The notes below the pieces were generated by a model that saw only the letters and a program-made list of their open reading frames with translations, made no database searches and had not been told where the DNA came from. The position numbers and the translations under genes were made by a program. Below, one piece after another: positions 49,825 through 62,082 of a stretch of 64,000 bases of DNA. Location: NCBI RefSeq assembly GCF_905475345.1, contig NC_066592.1, positions 923,001 through 987,000 of the forward strand, in the 5' to 3' direction. Each line of letters starts with the position of its first letter. The stretch's first letter is position 1. The DNA comes from Vespula vulgaris (lineage: Eukaryota; Arthropoda; Insecta; Hymenoptera; Vespidae).

Positions 49825-50221
49825 AGCGTCCTTCGTCTGCAAATAGGTTGTATCGCGATGGCTCTTTTCACGAGCCACTTTCCATCGTCTCTTATCACCT
49901 AGCACATCTGTGGTCTCGTTTGCAGACATGTATGAACTTTTCTCCTTTCTATCCCTCTCTTACGCCACTGCCTTCTTCCTTTTTCCTTTTTCCTTCCTTT
50001 CTCAATCTATCTCTCTCTCCCTTCCTCTATCTCTACGTACGTGCGGCTTCCTTCTCTTACCACTTCCAAGCCCTTTCTCTTTCATTCCTGCGTCTTAAAC
50101 TCCACCTCTAACATCCCCCGTAATATCACTGGCTTTTGCGCGAGATCTTGGCTATGAAACCTCCCCTTTACATTTTCATTTCGTCTGTTTCCTACTACAG
50201 CAGCCCGCTTCTATCTTCTTG

Positions 50222-50296
50222 CTCTTCTTCTTTCTCCTTTCTCTCCTTTTTTCTCTTTTTTTTTCCTTTTTTCTCCTTTTTCTTCTTTCTCTTTTT
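50222..50296. repeat. Pyrimidine tract
   Basis: TTCTCC/TTTC-rich low complexity of about 75 bases. Confidence 0.9.
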
Positions 50297-50774
50297 ACGG
50301 ACGTGTTTCATTCGGCGACCTGGAAATTCATGAAAGTTAAAAGATATATAATTATAATTAATCTGAATTTTTAATTCGTTTGTCGGTTGTTAACGTTGGT
50401 TTGCATTTTTCCAGAGTTATATAGATCAGAAAGAAATTTATTTAATAATCGATTTCTGTAATTACTTTATGGAATGGACGTTGTTTGTAAATTACAATTT
50501 AATTACTATTCTTTATTATTGAGACAGGTCGAAAACTGTTATTACAATCGATTGCTCTTCTCTCTTTCTCTTTGTATTTGTAATATTGCTACGTCTCAAA
50601 TTCAAAGCGATCTTTACTATTGTTACAACCCATAATGTTATATAAACTCTTTTGTAAAACAATCGGTGAGAATCGAAAGTCGAGAACTGCATCTGACTGT
50701 TGTGAATTACTATAGATCTAAAGCGCGAGTTGCCCTTTCTTTTTTTCGCTTTTTCCACGACGTTTAATGGTTTT

Positions 50775-50797
50775 GAGAAAGAGAGAGAGAGAAAGAG

Positions 50798-50842
<45 letters not shown>

Positions 50843-50855
50843 TAGAAAGAGAAAG
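50775..50855. repeat. (GA)n microsatellite
   Basis: A GA tract with GAAAGAGAGC interruptions and a pure core around 50801-50831. Confidence 0.96.
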
Positions 50856-51125
50856 TAAGAGCGCGTGACTTACAGGTCGTAAATGACATGAAGGGTGCTC
50901 GAGTCTTTGCGTAGAATCCTTTGATCGTTGGTGCATAGTCCTTTTGCGTTCCTCATCGTAATTTTAATTTATCAGTCGACCTTAACATTTTCCTTTTCCA
51001 TCCTTTACCTTATTTTCCTCTCGGCACGTTTTACGGACTTTCGATCGAAAAGTCCTCGTAAAAACGATTGAAAAAATCCGACTACAGGGGGAGGGGCACA
51101 CATATACGATCCTATAAAGAATAAT

Positions 51126-51272
51126 AAATTTAGAAAAATGACGATGCTCACGTTGGAAATCCGTTTTCAATTTGTCGGAGCTCCCGATCCTTTTTCTTCT
51201 TATAAGAACTAGGTCTCCGGAATTAAATTCCGCACGAGAATGCGTAAGATCTCTCGAATATTTCTCGAGCTG
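51126..51272 (-). pseudogene. LTR-retrotransposon integrase C-terminal relic
   Basis: A minus-strand frame is open from 51311 down to 50982 without an ATG at its start (the first codon is TTG). Between about 51272 and 51126 it reads like the tail of a Gypsy or BEL/Pao integrase. The key stretch is FNSGDLVLIRRKR, followed ten residues later by KLKTDF. Known: integrase C-terminal domains commonly show a pattern of hydrophobic, x, x, GD, hydrophobic, V/L, then a basic run, then KL, then an aromatic-GPF motif. Here the KL and aromatic residues remain but the expected GPF is absent, and the frame then turns into unrelated sequence. No reverse transcriptase, RNase H, catalytic DDE core or LTR was seen nearby. 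I infer a short decayed fragment. A chance match is possible because only about 50 residues are involved. Confidence 0.35.
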
Positions 51273-51612
51273 TCGAGAATATTCCGGATAACAGGATACG
51301 CAACAATTCAAGTGAACGACGAATCGTAGGATCGATGCTTCCGTAAGAATACGTGACAGGAGACGATAATTTTCATGTCTGGTAACGTCGTACGCAAGCC
51401 AATACTACTCGATATTTCTTAAAATCGTACTTTAACGCTCATCTCAACCTAAAAATCGTTTCGCATATATCACATCCTCGAAAATTCGATCAACCTACAA
51501 TCCATGGGATCAGAGAGGGCTTGTCAAAATTTCTCTTCCTTGACAACTCGTCGCGAGAAGCCAATTGACAATTTTTCCGTACGACAGGAGATTGGACGAT
51601 TACTGGCTGGGA

Positions 51613-51691
51613 TTCTTTTCTTTTCTTTTCTTTTCTTTTCTTTTCTTCTTTTTTTCTTCTTTTCCCTTTTTTCTTCCTTTTTCTTTTCTCC
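51613..51691. repeat. (CTTTT)n pentanucleotide array
   Basis: Six or more CTTTT units, then degenerate T/C-rich sequence. Confidence 0.95.
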
Positions 51692-52165
51692 TCGACATTT
51701 CGGAGGAAAATATTAAATGGGAAATCACGATGGCTAGGGAGATTCATCGGAGAGATCTCGGATTTTTATTTACCTTCCTTCTCCTCGTCTTACCCACGAT
51801 CTTTTTATCTCACGCTAGACTTAGCTGGCCCGTCTTACGTACTGGCCACGACGTCTTCTCGATTTTTCGCTAGGAAGAGTAGTACAGTCTGGAACAGTTA
51901 GGTTTTCCTTGAAATATTCATTCCGTGTAGCGGAGCGGGACCGGAGCCCTGCCCACTTTAATGTTCGCCGGTTATATTCCAGACTCCGTTCTGTGCTTTT
52001 TGCATATGGGGCGTTGGACTCTTTTTCTTCGTCTCCCATAGCATCGGGAAAGAAAAGGGAATAGCGAGAGGAGGTAGAAGAGAGGGTGCATAGGATCCCC
52101 GCGAGCTTCGGATTTAATATTTATTCGTGCAAAAGAATGGAAAGGAGAGGGGATGAAGGAGAACA

Positions 52166-52200
52166 CGAGCGAGCGAGCGAGAGAAAGAGAGAGAAAAAAA
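52166..52200. repeat. (GAGC)n and GA tract
   Basis: GAGC units, then GAGAAA, then seven A's. Confidence 0.9.
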
Positions 52201-53413
52201 TGTACACGATGGGCCAAACGGACCAGGAAAACTCTGTCCGTGGTACTACGTGCAGATACGCCCACTTCTCCTGAGTCTCGCCGTCGAAACGAGCTCACCC
52301 TTCCTTCTCAGCTCGCTGCGTTTCGTCCTTTATTTAACCGCGACGTTACCTCTATCACAAAGAATCTTATGCAACTCACACCTATGATTGTACATTTTTT
52401 CGTCGAACCTCATACGTGGAACGTAAGATACCACGAATGTGAAAACGTAATGATCATTACGAAACCCAGGGATTTGCTCATTGTTAGAAATGAACTTCTC
52501 TGCTCGATTCTTCTCTGTCTCTGATCAAACAAATTTTACACTCTCGACTCATATTTTATCTATCGACTAAGCTTTGTTTCATTCTTCAAACATTTTACCT
52601 CTTTATCAGTTCTTAAAGTTACGCAGAAAGGTGAAAAAACTATCGGATTTCTTTTCGCACATTTCGATCCTTCCATCAATCTTCGATACACTTTCCTAAT
52701 AGAAGCAACCAAACACTTTCCATTTCTATCTCGTGTTTCGTCAAACAACTTTCCCTCGGCCAAAGTTCTCCTTCCATCGGCTTGTGTTTGTCGATAAACA
52801 TCTCGAATGTCCTCAGATTTGCCAAAGAGTCCAATTTCCAAATCGTACTCTGTGATCTTTCTCTAACCATTGAGAGAGGAACGCGAAATTTCCCTTTTAG
52901 CACGTGAACGTAGAAGTAAGTACTTAGATACATACGCATATATCATCGAGGGTAATCGAGCGACACGAAAAGAGGGGTTGGAAGGCTGTGTTGAGGTGCT
53001 ACGCGATTGGAAGTAGCGCGTGACCGACCCATTGACACGTAGACGCCGTTAGAGGCTAGAAGGAAATCGTGTTTCAAAGGAACCATTACTTCAAACCCGT
53101 GCTATATACCTCACAGACACAAAATCGTTTGGCCCTTCTCTGTTACAGCCGAGTACAGTCACGTCCAAAGCACGTTCGCGTTACTTCGTAAGATGTAACT
53201 TCTAATAATTCTAATTCTCGGCCAGCATTTAACATGAAAGATTAATCATCGATATACCATCGTTCAAAATTAATTACAAACATTACGATTGTTAGTTCTT
53301 TACGACATCGGCTGACTATTATGTAAGAAAAGAAATCTACGGTTTAAGTCATTAACCGGTAAGATGGAATAGAGCAATCCGTGTATCTGAAAATAAATAC
53401 AGTTTTATAAGAC

Positions 53414-53455
53414 GTGACCACCCGGTAGGCCGGGATTATGGTCCATTTAGGTCAC
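53414..53455 (+). other. Competing hairpins
   Basis: GACCACCCGG (53416-53425) pairs with CCGGG (53430-53434) and TGGTC (53439-53443) around a TAGG loop with a 4-base bulge. Alternatively GTGACC (53414-53419) pairs with GGTCAC (53450-53455). The two folds exclude each other. Confidence 0.35.
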
Positions 53456-53636
53456 TGGCTAGGAAACAGTATCGTCCCTTTCTCGACCCTCGATCTCTCC
53501 ATCTCCTTTCAACCGGCGACGAGGGACACCTAGACTCCCTTATATCCACTCTCGTAACAGCAATCACACGAACATTCGGTGAGGTTGTAAAAGTAACTAC
53601 TTGGATGCTGTAAACCGTAGGATGAATCTTCGTTCT

Positions 53637-53683
53637 CCTTCTATTTCTTCTTTCTCTTTCTCTCCATCTATCTATCTCTTTCT
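53637..53683. repeat. CT/CTAT tract
   Basis: An imperfect pyrimidine tract with three CTAT units. Confidence 0.88.
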
Positions 53684-54750
53684 AGCTTGTTTTCGAGATA
53701 GAAGAAAACAGGATAAATCCGCGTCGAAGATCACGTAGCGCAGCGGGATTGTTCGATACATCGGATTAAGGACGTATAACTACTCCCGTTTCGAAGTTTT
53801 CGAATCGGGCGAGCCACGAGATTTTGAGGTTTAAGAGCGAACGTCGGATGAGCCGGTTAAGTGGCTAATCGATTCGAACGGCTCGCCGTCTGGATTGCGC
53901 TCGACGCACGAATGATTTCTTGATTAAACGTTCGAATGGTTCCTATCGAAATCCCGGGGAAAATAATCGGCGAATGTTCGTTTTAACTTTTCGGTGGGAA
54001 GCTTCGCGACGGAGGAAAACAGTTAATGAATTTCACGAAAGTACTCTCGAGTAGGATGTTTTATTCTCTGGATTCTCGAATATTAAGATCATTTTGAGAA
54101 TACGATACAAAAGACTTTTTTTTTTAGACGGGACGAAAACACCGATAATATTATTTCGTCGTCGACGTCGTCGTTGCCTTAATGAAGAAAACGTCAATTT
54201 TTCGATCTGGACGTCGCATTGACGAGGATATTGTTCGATTGAAAAGAAGCTACGATGTCAGCTCCCCTAAGGTTTCGTATTGTAATAGCTTCGCAGAATG
54301 GACGTCGTATTGATCATCGTCCACGCGTTCGATTTGTCCTTTATACATGAACTCGAACGACGCTTGACCCGGATAAACTTACAGATTTCTTTCAAGTGTA
54401 ATAGTCGCCACTACTTCACTTCGTTCGCAGTTAGCTATGAAGGACACTTTCTTAAATAGCATCAGAGACCTATTGTAATTGATTTTCCACTCGTGGAAAA
54501 TCCACCTTTTATCGTCATACTCTTGGTATTGTTCTTGTTATCGCGATTGGAGAAGACACAAATCACCTTGTCGTCATTAACTTCGTCGAAATGGAGATAT
54601 TGACTGTAATAAATAGAGTATAATAATTTTTTATATCGATAGTTTCATCGAGATAGTTTCAATGAGGTATGATTTTTTATCATAATATATCTTTTCTTTG
54701 ATTTTTCTGGATTACCTAAAAACGATGACGTAGAATATATCGACGTGGCC

Positions 54751-54818
54751 CTATCTCTTTCTTTCTCTCTCTCTCTCTCTCTCTCTTTGTCTATCCTATC
54801 TATCTATCTTGCTCTCTC
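54751..54818. repeat. CT and CTAT tract
   Basis: A CT core of about 25 bases followed by CTATC units. Confidence 0.94.
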
Positions 54819-55294
54819 CCAGAGGTCCCAAGGACTTTATCCGCAGTGCAGACTATGCACCGGCCTAGGATCGCGCCAAATCAGCTCTACCACCGTCCAC
54901 TCCTCTCCATTTTCTTCCTAGCCTTTACCATAATCGATTGCCGATTAATCGATCCTCCGGGACAAATAAATCACATGACAGTGTCATCCTTTGGCTAAGA
55001 AGGATATGAGGCTTAATTTTGTGACGTTGATTCGTCGGTTAGGACAGTAACGTTGAATTAGAAGGATTACAAAAGCAAAAGACTACCTAAACTCTAATTA
55101 ATTTGTATAATTAGCGAAAGAAACTCATTAAGAAATTGATCTAACAACACGTTATTTTAACACGCAATCTAATCAAATCTTCCGATTGGAAACGTCAGGA
55201 AATATCGCAATAAACCTCGAACGTGACTTTCCCTCATATTATATCGATTCACCCTAATCAAACAGTCTCACGAATTAATTGACCAGAGTAGCCT

Positions 55295-55330
55295 AGATAT
55301 ACTATATATGTATATACACACACATGCATG

Positions 55331-55362
<32 letters not shown>
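55295..55362. repeat. Compound (TA)(CA)(TA)(GA) repeat
   Basis: TATATG, CACACA, TATATA and GAGAGA blocks abut one another, like the compound locus at 18319-18401. Confidence 0.94.
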
Positions 55363-56053
55363 TCCTTTCTCTCTCTTCTTTCATTAGTGATAAGTCAATG
55401 TTATCATAGTATTCCTAATCTTTTGAAGGAGGCATTCCTGTTTTTTCCGGTTCCTATTCTACCAGCATATCAATAACCCACATCCATTAGCTCAGAAAAT
55501 ATTAGAATTGATTAAAGTTTCTTTACATAAATTTAATCGAAAAAAGAAGAAAGAAATTTCTCAAAATCACAAACCATATATCAATCTTTCGCAATCGTTT
55601 AATCAGCAAATACTAGTTCGTAAAGATCGACGTTGATAAGGGCAAATATGAAAGGTGAACTATTCTAGTTAATCGTTTCGTTTAATCACTGAATGTCTCG
55701 CGTTTAACTCTCACGTGTCCCGTTCTCGTTTCTCCTCGTTTGGCTTTAGAGCTTTTTCCCTTCTATTCTTTTCCTTTTCTTTCACAAAAATTCTTCATGC
55801 TGAGCCGCGTGCCGGTGTTAGTTACAATGTCCCCGAGGTAATAAAAGTAACCGCCCGACTCGTGTACCGCGTATACTCCCTCTTTCTCCTACTTTATGAA
55901 AGCTTTCGTGCTTGCCTTCTTTTGTATCTTTTTTTGTTCTCCATTTTTTCTTGTATTTTTTTTTCTTTCCTTCTCCCCCTTTGCATCCAAGTTCGCTCCT
56001 TCTTACAACTTTTCTCGTTGTTCAACACGAGACTACGTACCAACTCTGTTAAC

Positions 56054-56160
56054 GTTGCTGGTGCTGCTAGTGCTGCTACTGGTGCTGCCAATGCTTCCAC
56101 TGGTTCTGCCGGTGCTGTTGCTGTTGCTGCTGCTGCTCCTGCTGTTGTTGCTCTTGCTCG
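56054..56160. repeat. Imperfect CTG (opa-like) repeat
   Basis: About 35 CTG-type triplets with many single-base variants. The minus strand reads as a glutamine-rich run (EQEQQQQEQQQQQQ in one frame). That frame has a stop about 20 codons upstream, lacks an ATG and ends in TAG. Plus frames read as alanine- or leucine-rich. Known: opa (CAX) repeats are common in insect coding exons. No splice sites or flanking domain support an exon here. Confidence 0.9.
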
Positions 56161-56333
56161 ATGCCCTTCGCGACCCTTGGAAACGCATTAATCGCGAATC
56201 TCGTTCGTTAAGGCCATAAAGCTCGTCGGAATTTCGTTTGTTGCTTCACCGGCTAAAGTTACCTACCGCTTCGGTACGCCACCCCCGCACTTGGCTCAGC
56301 ACGGATCAATACAACCCCAAACCCTCCCCTCAT

Positions 56334-56334
<1 letters not shown>

Positions 56335-56364
<30 letters not shown>
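56335..56364. repeat. (CT)n microsatellite
   Basis: A pure CT run of about 28 bases. Confidence 0.96.
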
Positions 56365-56525
56365 GGGTATTTCCGAATCCAGTTTAGCAGTCGACGAAAA
56401 CGCCCCAAAATTTCTACCACGAACTTCCACTCTCCGTGTGTCTCTTCTTTTATCGTTCATAAGCTTTTTGTTTTCTATTTCTTTTCTTCTTTCTTTATCT
56501 TTTTTTTTTTTTAGTTCAAAGAGAG

Positions 56526-56527
<2 letters not shown>

Positions 56528-56573
<46 letters not shown>
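56528..56573. repeat. (TA)n microsatellite
   Basis: An uninterrupted TA run of about 44 bases. Confidence 0.97.
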
Positions 56574-57376
56574 AAAATTACGAGTTTAATTCACTTTGCC
56601 GAAATATTTTTCCGCCTCACTGGAAAACAAGCTTTTGTCGTGAAAACAAAATTAACTTCCAGCATTAAATTTACTTTCCATCAAAGAGTTTGGTAAGCGT
56701 CGTCATCGTTGTTGTCGGTCGTCGTAGCTGCTCTTCGTGACTCTTAACGGCCCTTTTGCCGTTGCAAAGGAAGCGATCGAGCGAGCTGATTTTAATATAC
56801 GAGTCGTGGATATCATAACACGAAGCTCGCCGTAAGGTTAAGCTCACGGAAGTTCGATGTCATGGGAAAAAAGAAACGTATGTGTTTGTGTGTGTGCACG
56901 CGCGTGTGTGTACGATACGACGCGAACGTATTTTCTTCATTCTGGCATGGGAGAGATACGAAGGTGGAACGCGGATGCAATTACGCCAACGGGTGGTGCG
57001 GGGCGGGAAGAGTGGTTTCGAGCGAGCTTTCTAAATTAACTTATCTTGGTTAGATACGTATGTACGTAGGTACGTACGTATAAACTGGCGTGCAAAATGC
57101 GAACAAATCTTGCCGGAGATTCTTTTTCTCTTTTTTGTTTTGTTTTTCTTTAAACGTTACTGCGTAAGCTCGAATTATCGTTAGCTCAACGTTTATTAAT
57201 TAAATTTACCTAATACTAGAATAACGTTTAGTACATAAGAAAATAAAACAAAAAAGTAGAATAGAATGCGATAAAGAGGATCGATTAAATTGCTAATAGT
57301 CGGCAATAATTAGATTTTATTTCGACTATCCCTCTATCACGTGAGTTAGATTATCTAGGGGGAATTATTGGCACCA

Positions 57377-57399
57377 TGAGATATTAGCTAATTATCTCA
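57377..57399. promoter_or_regulatory. 23-base near-perfect inverted repeat
   Basis: Arms TGAGATA (57377-57383) and TATCTCA (57393-57399) match exactly. They enclose TTAGCTAA, itself an 8-bp palindrome containing TAAT-type homeodomain half sites, set one base off centre. It sits in a unique, slightly GC-richer stretch. Confidence 0.35.
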
Positions 57400-57948
57400 G
57401 GCTCGAGAATAGCACAGTATCTCACAATCGGTTATCACCGCCGAGCGAATTTGGTGCGTTCCCTGTGCGATCATTGACCCTGATGTCTTCCTCGAAAATC
57501 CCAAAGATCCAGCGTGGGTGAAGATGATCTATCCCTCTCAGTCCACCTCCTCTCAGTAGTAACCCCCTTTTTATCGTCGGCCATAATCCTGCAGCACTTG
57601 GAAAACTTTTGAGGTACGATAAAGGGAGGGCTGCCGTACGATTAGGAAAGTTTTCCGCTTCGGATACCTACATTTCTCTCGGCGCAACCATCAAAATTCG
57701 AAATTAAATTTATAACACGACACTTCTCCTCGCCGCATCTCACGATATACCGAATTAAACCTAGAACAGTACGTAATCGTTATTTACTTCTTAGAACGAA
57801 GTTTAGACGAGACCAACAAAAAGAAAAGAAAACAAAAAGGAACGAACTAACGAGAAAAACTCTTCTCTCGCCGAACGAAGAATCCCTAACTTCCTTACTA
57901 TCACTTTTCCAATTATACGAGAAAAGCAGACAATCGTGAGTCACTTTT

Positions 57949-58023
57949 GCAAAAAAAAAAGAACAACGAAAGAGAAAGAAAAAGGAAAAGAATAGAAAAA
58001 AGAAGAAGGGAAAGGAAAGAAAG
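57949..58023. repeat. Purine-rich tract
   Basis: Ten A's followed by AAAGA/AAGGA units. Confidence 0.88.
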
Positions 58024-58232
58024 TTGGGAAGAGCATCGATGAAAGAGGAGAAACTCTCTTATTCGTTTCTCTCCTTGAAAGTAGACGAACGCCGAATTAA
58101 GATTCTACCGTAGTCAAACCACGAGCCAAACCGAGTACTCTTCGTGATTTCCCATTCCCAAAGAAATTGATCTAGATCCCTCACTTTCGCACTCGTCTTG
58201 CTGAATTCTCTAATCTGTTCCAATAAAAATGC

Positions 58233-58323
58233 TTTCTCTCTTCTTCTCCCCCTCTCTCTATCTCTCTCTCTCTCTTTCTCTCTCCATTTTTCTCTTTTCT
58301 CTTTTTTTTCTCTTTCTTTTCCT
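58233..58323. repeat. Pyrimidine/CT tract
   Basis: CCCTCTC words, a CT core, then TTTC. A strong splice donor, AAAG|GTAAGA, lies at 58349, but no acceptor with an AG is seen for over 90 bases upstream. Confidence 0.92.
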
Positions 58324-60119
58324 CGTCGTTGTATCGCGTTCTATAAAGGTAAGAAGCGAGACCTAGAGAAGGGATGAAGTGGGGAAAAGAGTAGAAGCGA
58401 CGACGAATTTGGAGGGTGGAAAGGAAGGAACTTCACCCTTCGAAGAAATGAAGGAGTATCAATATCACGCCTCACTGCTACCAACGCTCCAATCCCTTCC
58501 CTACTTCCCTCATTTCCTCTTACTCTTTTCCTCTCTCTTTTCCGTTTTTACTTTTTTTTACTTTCAACGTCCCTTATTATCAGTTCGGAAAAATAATCTT
58601 CGAGTACATATAGCTCGCAAGCGTTTTATCTGTCTTTCTCTCTCTCTCTCTTTCGTTTGCTCAGCGCTTCCTATCATTTAATTTCCGTGCAGATTCCGAT
58701 TTTTTTCAACATTCACGAGACGACATTCGAAAAGGCAGACTGTCATATCGGAATGCCGGCTGTCGGCTCAACGTTCTCTCCAAAAGGGTTTACCCTTTTT
58801 TTTCCGATCGATTCATCGATGGATACCGATGGTGGAAGAGACACAACGCGTGCCCATCGACGCGTAAGAGTGCCTATTAATTTTTGGATCGCCAGGAAAT
58901 TCAACGATCGCGAGTTACATCGTATTCTGCGCTTTCTTTTTTTTTGTCTGTCTTTTTTCTTCTCTCCCTCCTTTTTTTTTCTTTTATCGTTTATTTTCAG
59001 CTAGGTGTGTATATTGATCTTTATATGCTCTTTTTTCCCTTTTCGAATTTTTCGTTCAGTTCGTGTGATAAAATTTCTTTTCAAAACGAACGGTCGAACG
59101 GATGAAAAATATGCGATGAGTTTTTCTTTTCTTTTTTTTATCTTTAAAATCATTATAATAATTTATCACTCTTTCTCATCACGTTTCAGTCTTGATCCAA
59201 TCATCCATCGAAGGTTTCGATCGTGGAGCCACTTAAAGCGTTTCGAATATGCTTTGCATCGCTCCCGGCACTTTCAAATCTGCTCGACGATTGACAAATA
59301 ACGTCTCGGAGCAAAGAGGCTCGCGAAGAGGGTAGCAGGCAATTCGGAGGGGTGCGACTACTTCGGAAACTTTTTTTTACGTGGCCACACCCTTCCGATT
59401 GCCAGCCACACTCGAAAGGGTGTCGAACCGCGAGAAGTCTCGATATTACGATCTCTCTAAAGCAACTTTAGTTCTTCTCGGAAAAATAGCTACGTGATTC
59501 GTATATCGATAGATTTTTCGTTTAGTCCAATATTTCTTCAATCGTGATAAAACCTTTGTTTTTCTTCTATCGATTCGTTTGAAGTAAAAATATTATGTAA
59601 CCTTTCTTTTTATTTTTATTTTTGTTAGCATTTGAACAATATCAAATAATATAAATTTTCAGAATCAATCATTAACTCGATTGAAAAGTAGAATGAGAGA
59701 TAAAATTACAACGATAGTAATATTTATATTAAGCTTTTTCCAGGTCTCTTCATAAAATATAAACACTTTCAGAAACAAAAGTGAAAGCCTATAAGAAATC
59801 AATGAAATACGTAAACATTGAGTACGAACGTAAATAACGTGTGTACTTTACGAAGCTTCTATTTATTTATTTTACCGGAGTTACCGAAACGTTTAGTACG
59901 TGTCTTTCCTTTTGGATATTCACATTGATAGTGAACCGATACCATAGGTACGTTAATAACTTTTCCGATAAATCGTACATTATTTTGTTGAATTCTTTTC
60001 TTCAATCGACGGACATTATTAACAAGGTAAAACATAATTCGTAACACATATCGTAATTTTTCACAGACGAATATTTTTCCGGAACGAGATCGATGGCAAA
60101 CCTTGCTAATATTAGCCGT

Positions 60120-60153
60120 GGCGGATTTGAGGGATTTTATATCCGCCGGATAT
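60120..60153. other. Overlapping inverted repeats
   Basis: GGCGGAT (60120-60126) can pair with ATCCGCC (60141-60147). The overlapping ATATCCG-C-CGGATAT (60139-60153) is an inverted repeat around a single C. Only one fold can form at a time. Confidence 0.35.
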
Positions 60154-60425
60154 GAAGCATGAAACGGGATGCGTACAAGCGCATCGGTGCATTGTAGATG
60201 GAAATTGGAAAATTCAATGACGTGTTTTGGTGCATCAGAGTGTGGCCAACCATACCTGCATTTACAATATTAATATCAGTACTCGTTTATCAGCATCATG
60301 CAGAAATCGTATTTAAAATATGTGTCTCTTTCGCGTATGTATCTATGTGCGTGCAACCAACGTACGAATAATTTTCTTGATAATATATTTTATATGAATG
60401 TATTTTATGAATAAGACGTATAAAA

Positions 60426-60450
60426 AGAGAGAGAGAGAGAGAAGAAGAAA
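60426..60450. repeat. Short (GA)n microsatellite
   Basis: A GA run followed by GAAGAAG. Confidence 0.9.
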
Positions 60451-60800
60451 ATTTGCAAGGAGATCGATTACAAACTTTTCTTCTTTTTTTTCTATTTTTT
60501 TTTCTTTTTTTTTTTCTTTACATTTAGATATTCACTCTCGTAAATCGTTTTAAAAGTACAATGAGAAAATATCATTCAGGACTATTCGACGTCTTTGACG
60601 TTTACCGAGAAAAAGTTCCTCTTTTCTCGAGGAAGTAGGAAAATTCTTCGTTCCAGTTACTTGCACGCGAAGAGCGAAGAACGAAGGTAAAAAGGCTCTA
60701 CATCCGACGACGATGTACGTTTGCAGACAGGCGATTTGCCTTAGGCCAACATGAGAGTTGCGTAACGTACAGACCAAAGTGTATTCGTGCGAGCACTCTT

Positions 60801-60876
60801 TTGCTTGTTTGCTTGCTTGCACGCTTGCTCGCTCGTTCGTTCGTTCGTTCCTTCGTTCGTTCTTTCGTTCGTTCGT
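60801..60876. repeat. TTGC/GCTC/GTTC tetranucleotide array
   Basis: Tetramers change from TTGC to GCTC to GTTC. Like the array at 13850-14003, this keeps frames open on both strands without coding. Confidence 0.95.
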
Positions 60877-61989
60877 TTTAAAGCACCCGACTTTCACACC
60901 TCGACGCTCTCCTTGCATTCTGAAAGCGAATGCCTCTTGCGAATAGATGCCGCTTATCTAAAGACTCTGTCCCGTCGTGTGCTCGATCAACGTGCTTGCG
61001 GAAATAAAACGAAAAAATTGTTCCTTTTCTTTTTCTTTCTCTTTTTTTCTTTTTTTTTCCTTTTCTTTTTCTTCGTTCTCTTTTTATTTCATATTTTATA
61101 TCTTTTGTTTCGAACATCTGATACATCCTGGTAACTTCGATTTAATGAATCGAGGTCAAAGAAATGTATAAATATACCAAATGGATGCATCGACTCGTAT
61201 GTTTGCATGGTTGCTTTAGATTATCCTACATATTGAGATATTTAATTAAGGATATATTACCCAGGAATAGGATATATTTGAAACGAATCCATGTTTGCGC
61301 GTGTGTTTAAAATGTTTGTAATATATGAAGCAGTTGAAAACCTTTGAATTTCTCGCGTTGGATTTTAGCAATCCTCCATTCAAATTTTTTGTTTGTATAT
61401 TTAGTATCTATCTTTGTTTATCCCTATACTACCTAATTATAAAATCGACATTTCATTTGATACGTTGCCCATGTTCGATTTAATCTTCTTTTTTACTTAC
61501 TCGTCGAAAGAGTACATCCGTGCTTTAAATCGTGACGTTAAATAGCTATTAAATTATTTAACGATTTTCGAGTATTCCGGGCTCTATCATCATCGATATA
61601 TGCACCGATATCGAGGGTCCCCGGTCCACGAACGTTCGTCGTTCGTGTTATTACAGTTGGACGAGATAAAGAACGGGAAGAATTAAATTTTCCCACGCAT
61701 GGCCGAATCATGAATTTTCATTTAGTTAATGCATCGGCGTAAACCGATAACTGCTTGTTCTCGTCGAATGCACGACGTAATTGATTTCATACGGCTGACT
61801 TAACCGTAAGATTAATTTCATTGTTGCCCATTATATATCACTTATTTTCGCACTTCAATACCGATCATTTCCTCTAAAATAGATTTTTTCTTTTTTTTTT
61901 TGCAAAATGTATTATATAAAACAATGGCGTATCCCGAAGGCGACGATATTCTTGAAAAATTAATTATAATACGTTATCACATATATATT

Positions 61990-61990
<1 letters not shown>

Positions 61991-62074
<84 letters not shown>

Positions 62075-62082
62075 CTATCTTT
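61991..62082. repeat. (CT)n and (CTAT)n compound
   Basis: About 65 bases of pure CT, the longest CT run in the window, then six CTAT units. Confidence 0.98.

Larger units (their letters stand above)
39511..51125. other. Gene-free stretch after the candidate leader exon
   Basis: If the leader exon is real, this is the start of its first coding intron. The longest open frame of the window is on minus at 40319-40894 (191 codons). It begins with GTG rather than ATG, its hydrophobic start comes from a GA tract, and a plus frame overlaps it, so it is not accepted. No exon 2 could be recognised. AT-rich unique sequence dominates from 45 to 48 kb. Confidence 0.65.

Noticed and set aside
59001..59301. 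Strong splice acceptors ending at 59000 and 59189
   Set aside because: Pyrimidine-rich DNA yields such sites by chance; no partner donor or coding sequence follows.
60187..60200. GTGCATTGTAG, identical to the first 11 bases of miR-33
   Set aside because: The match ends after 11 bases and the expected star arm and hairpin are absent.
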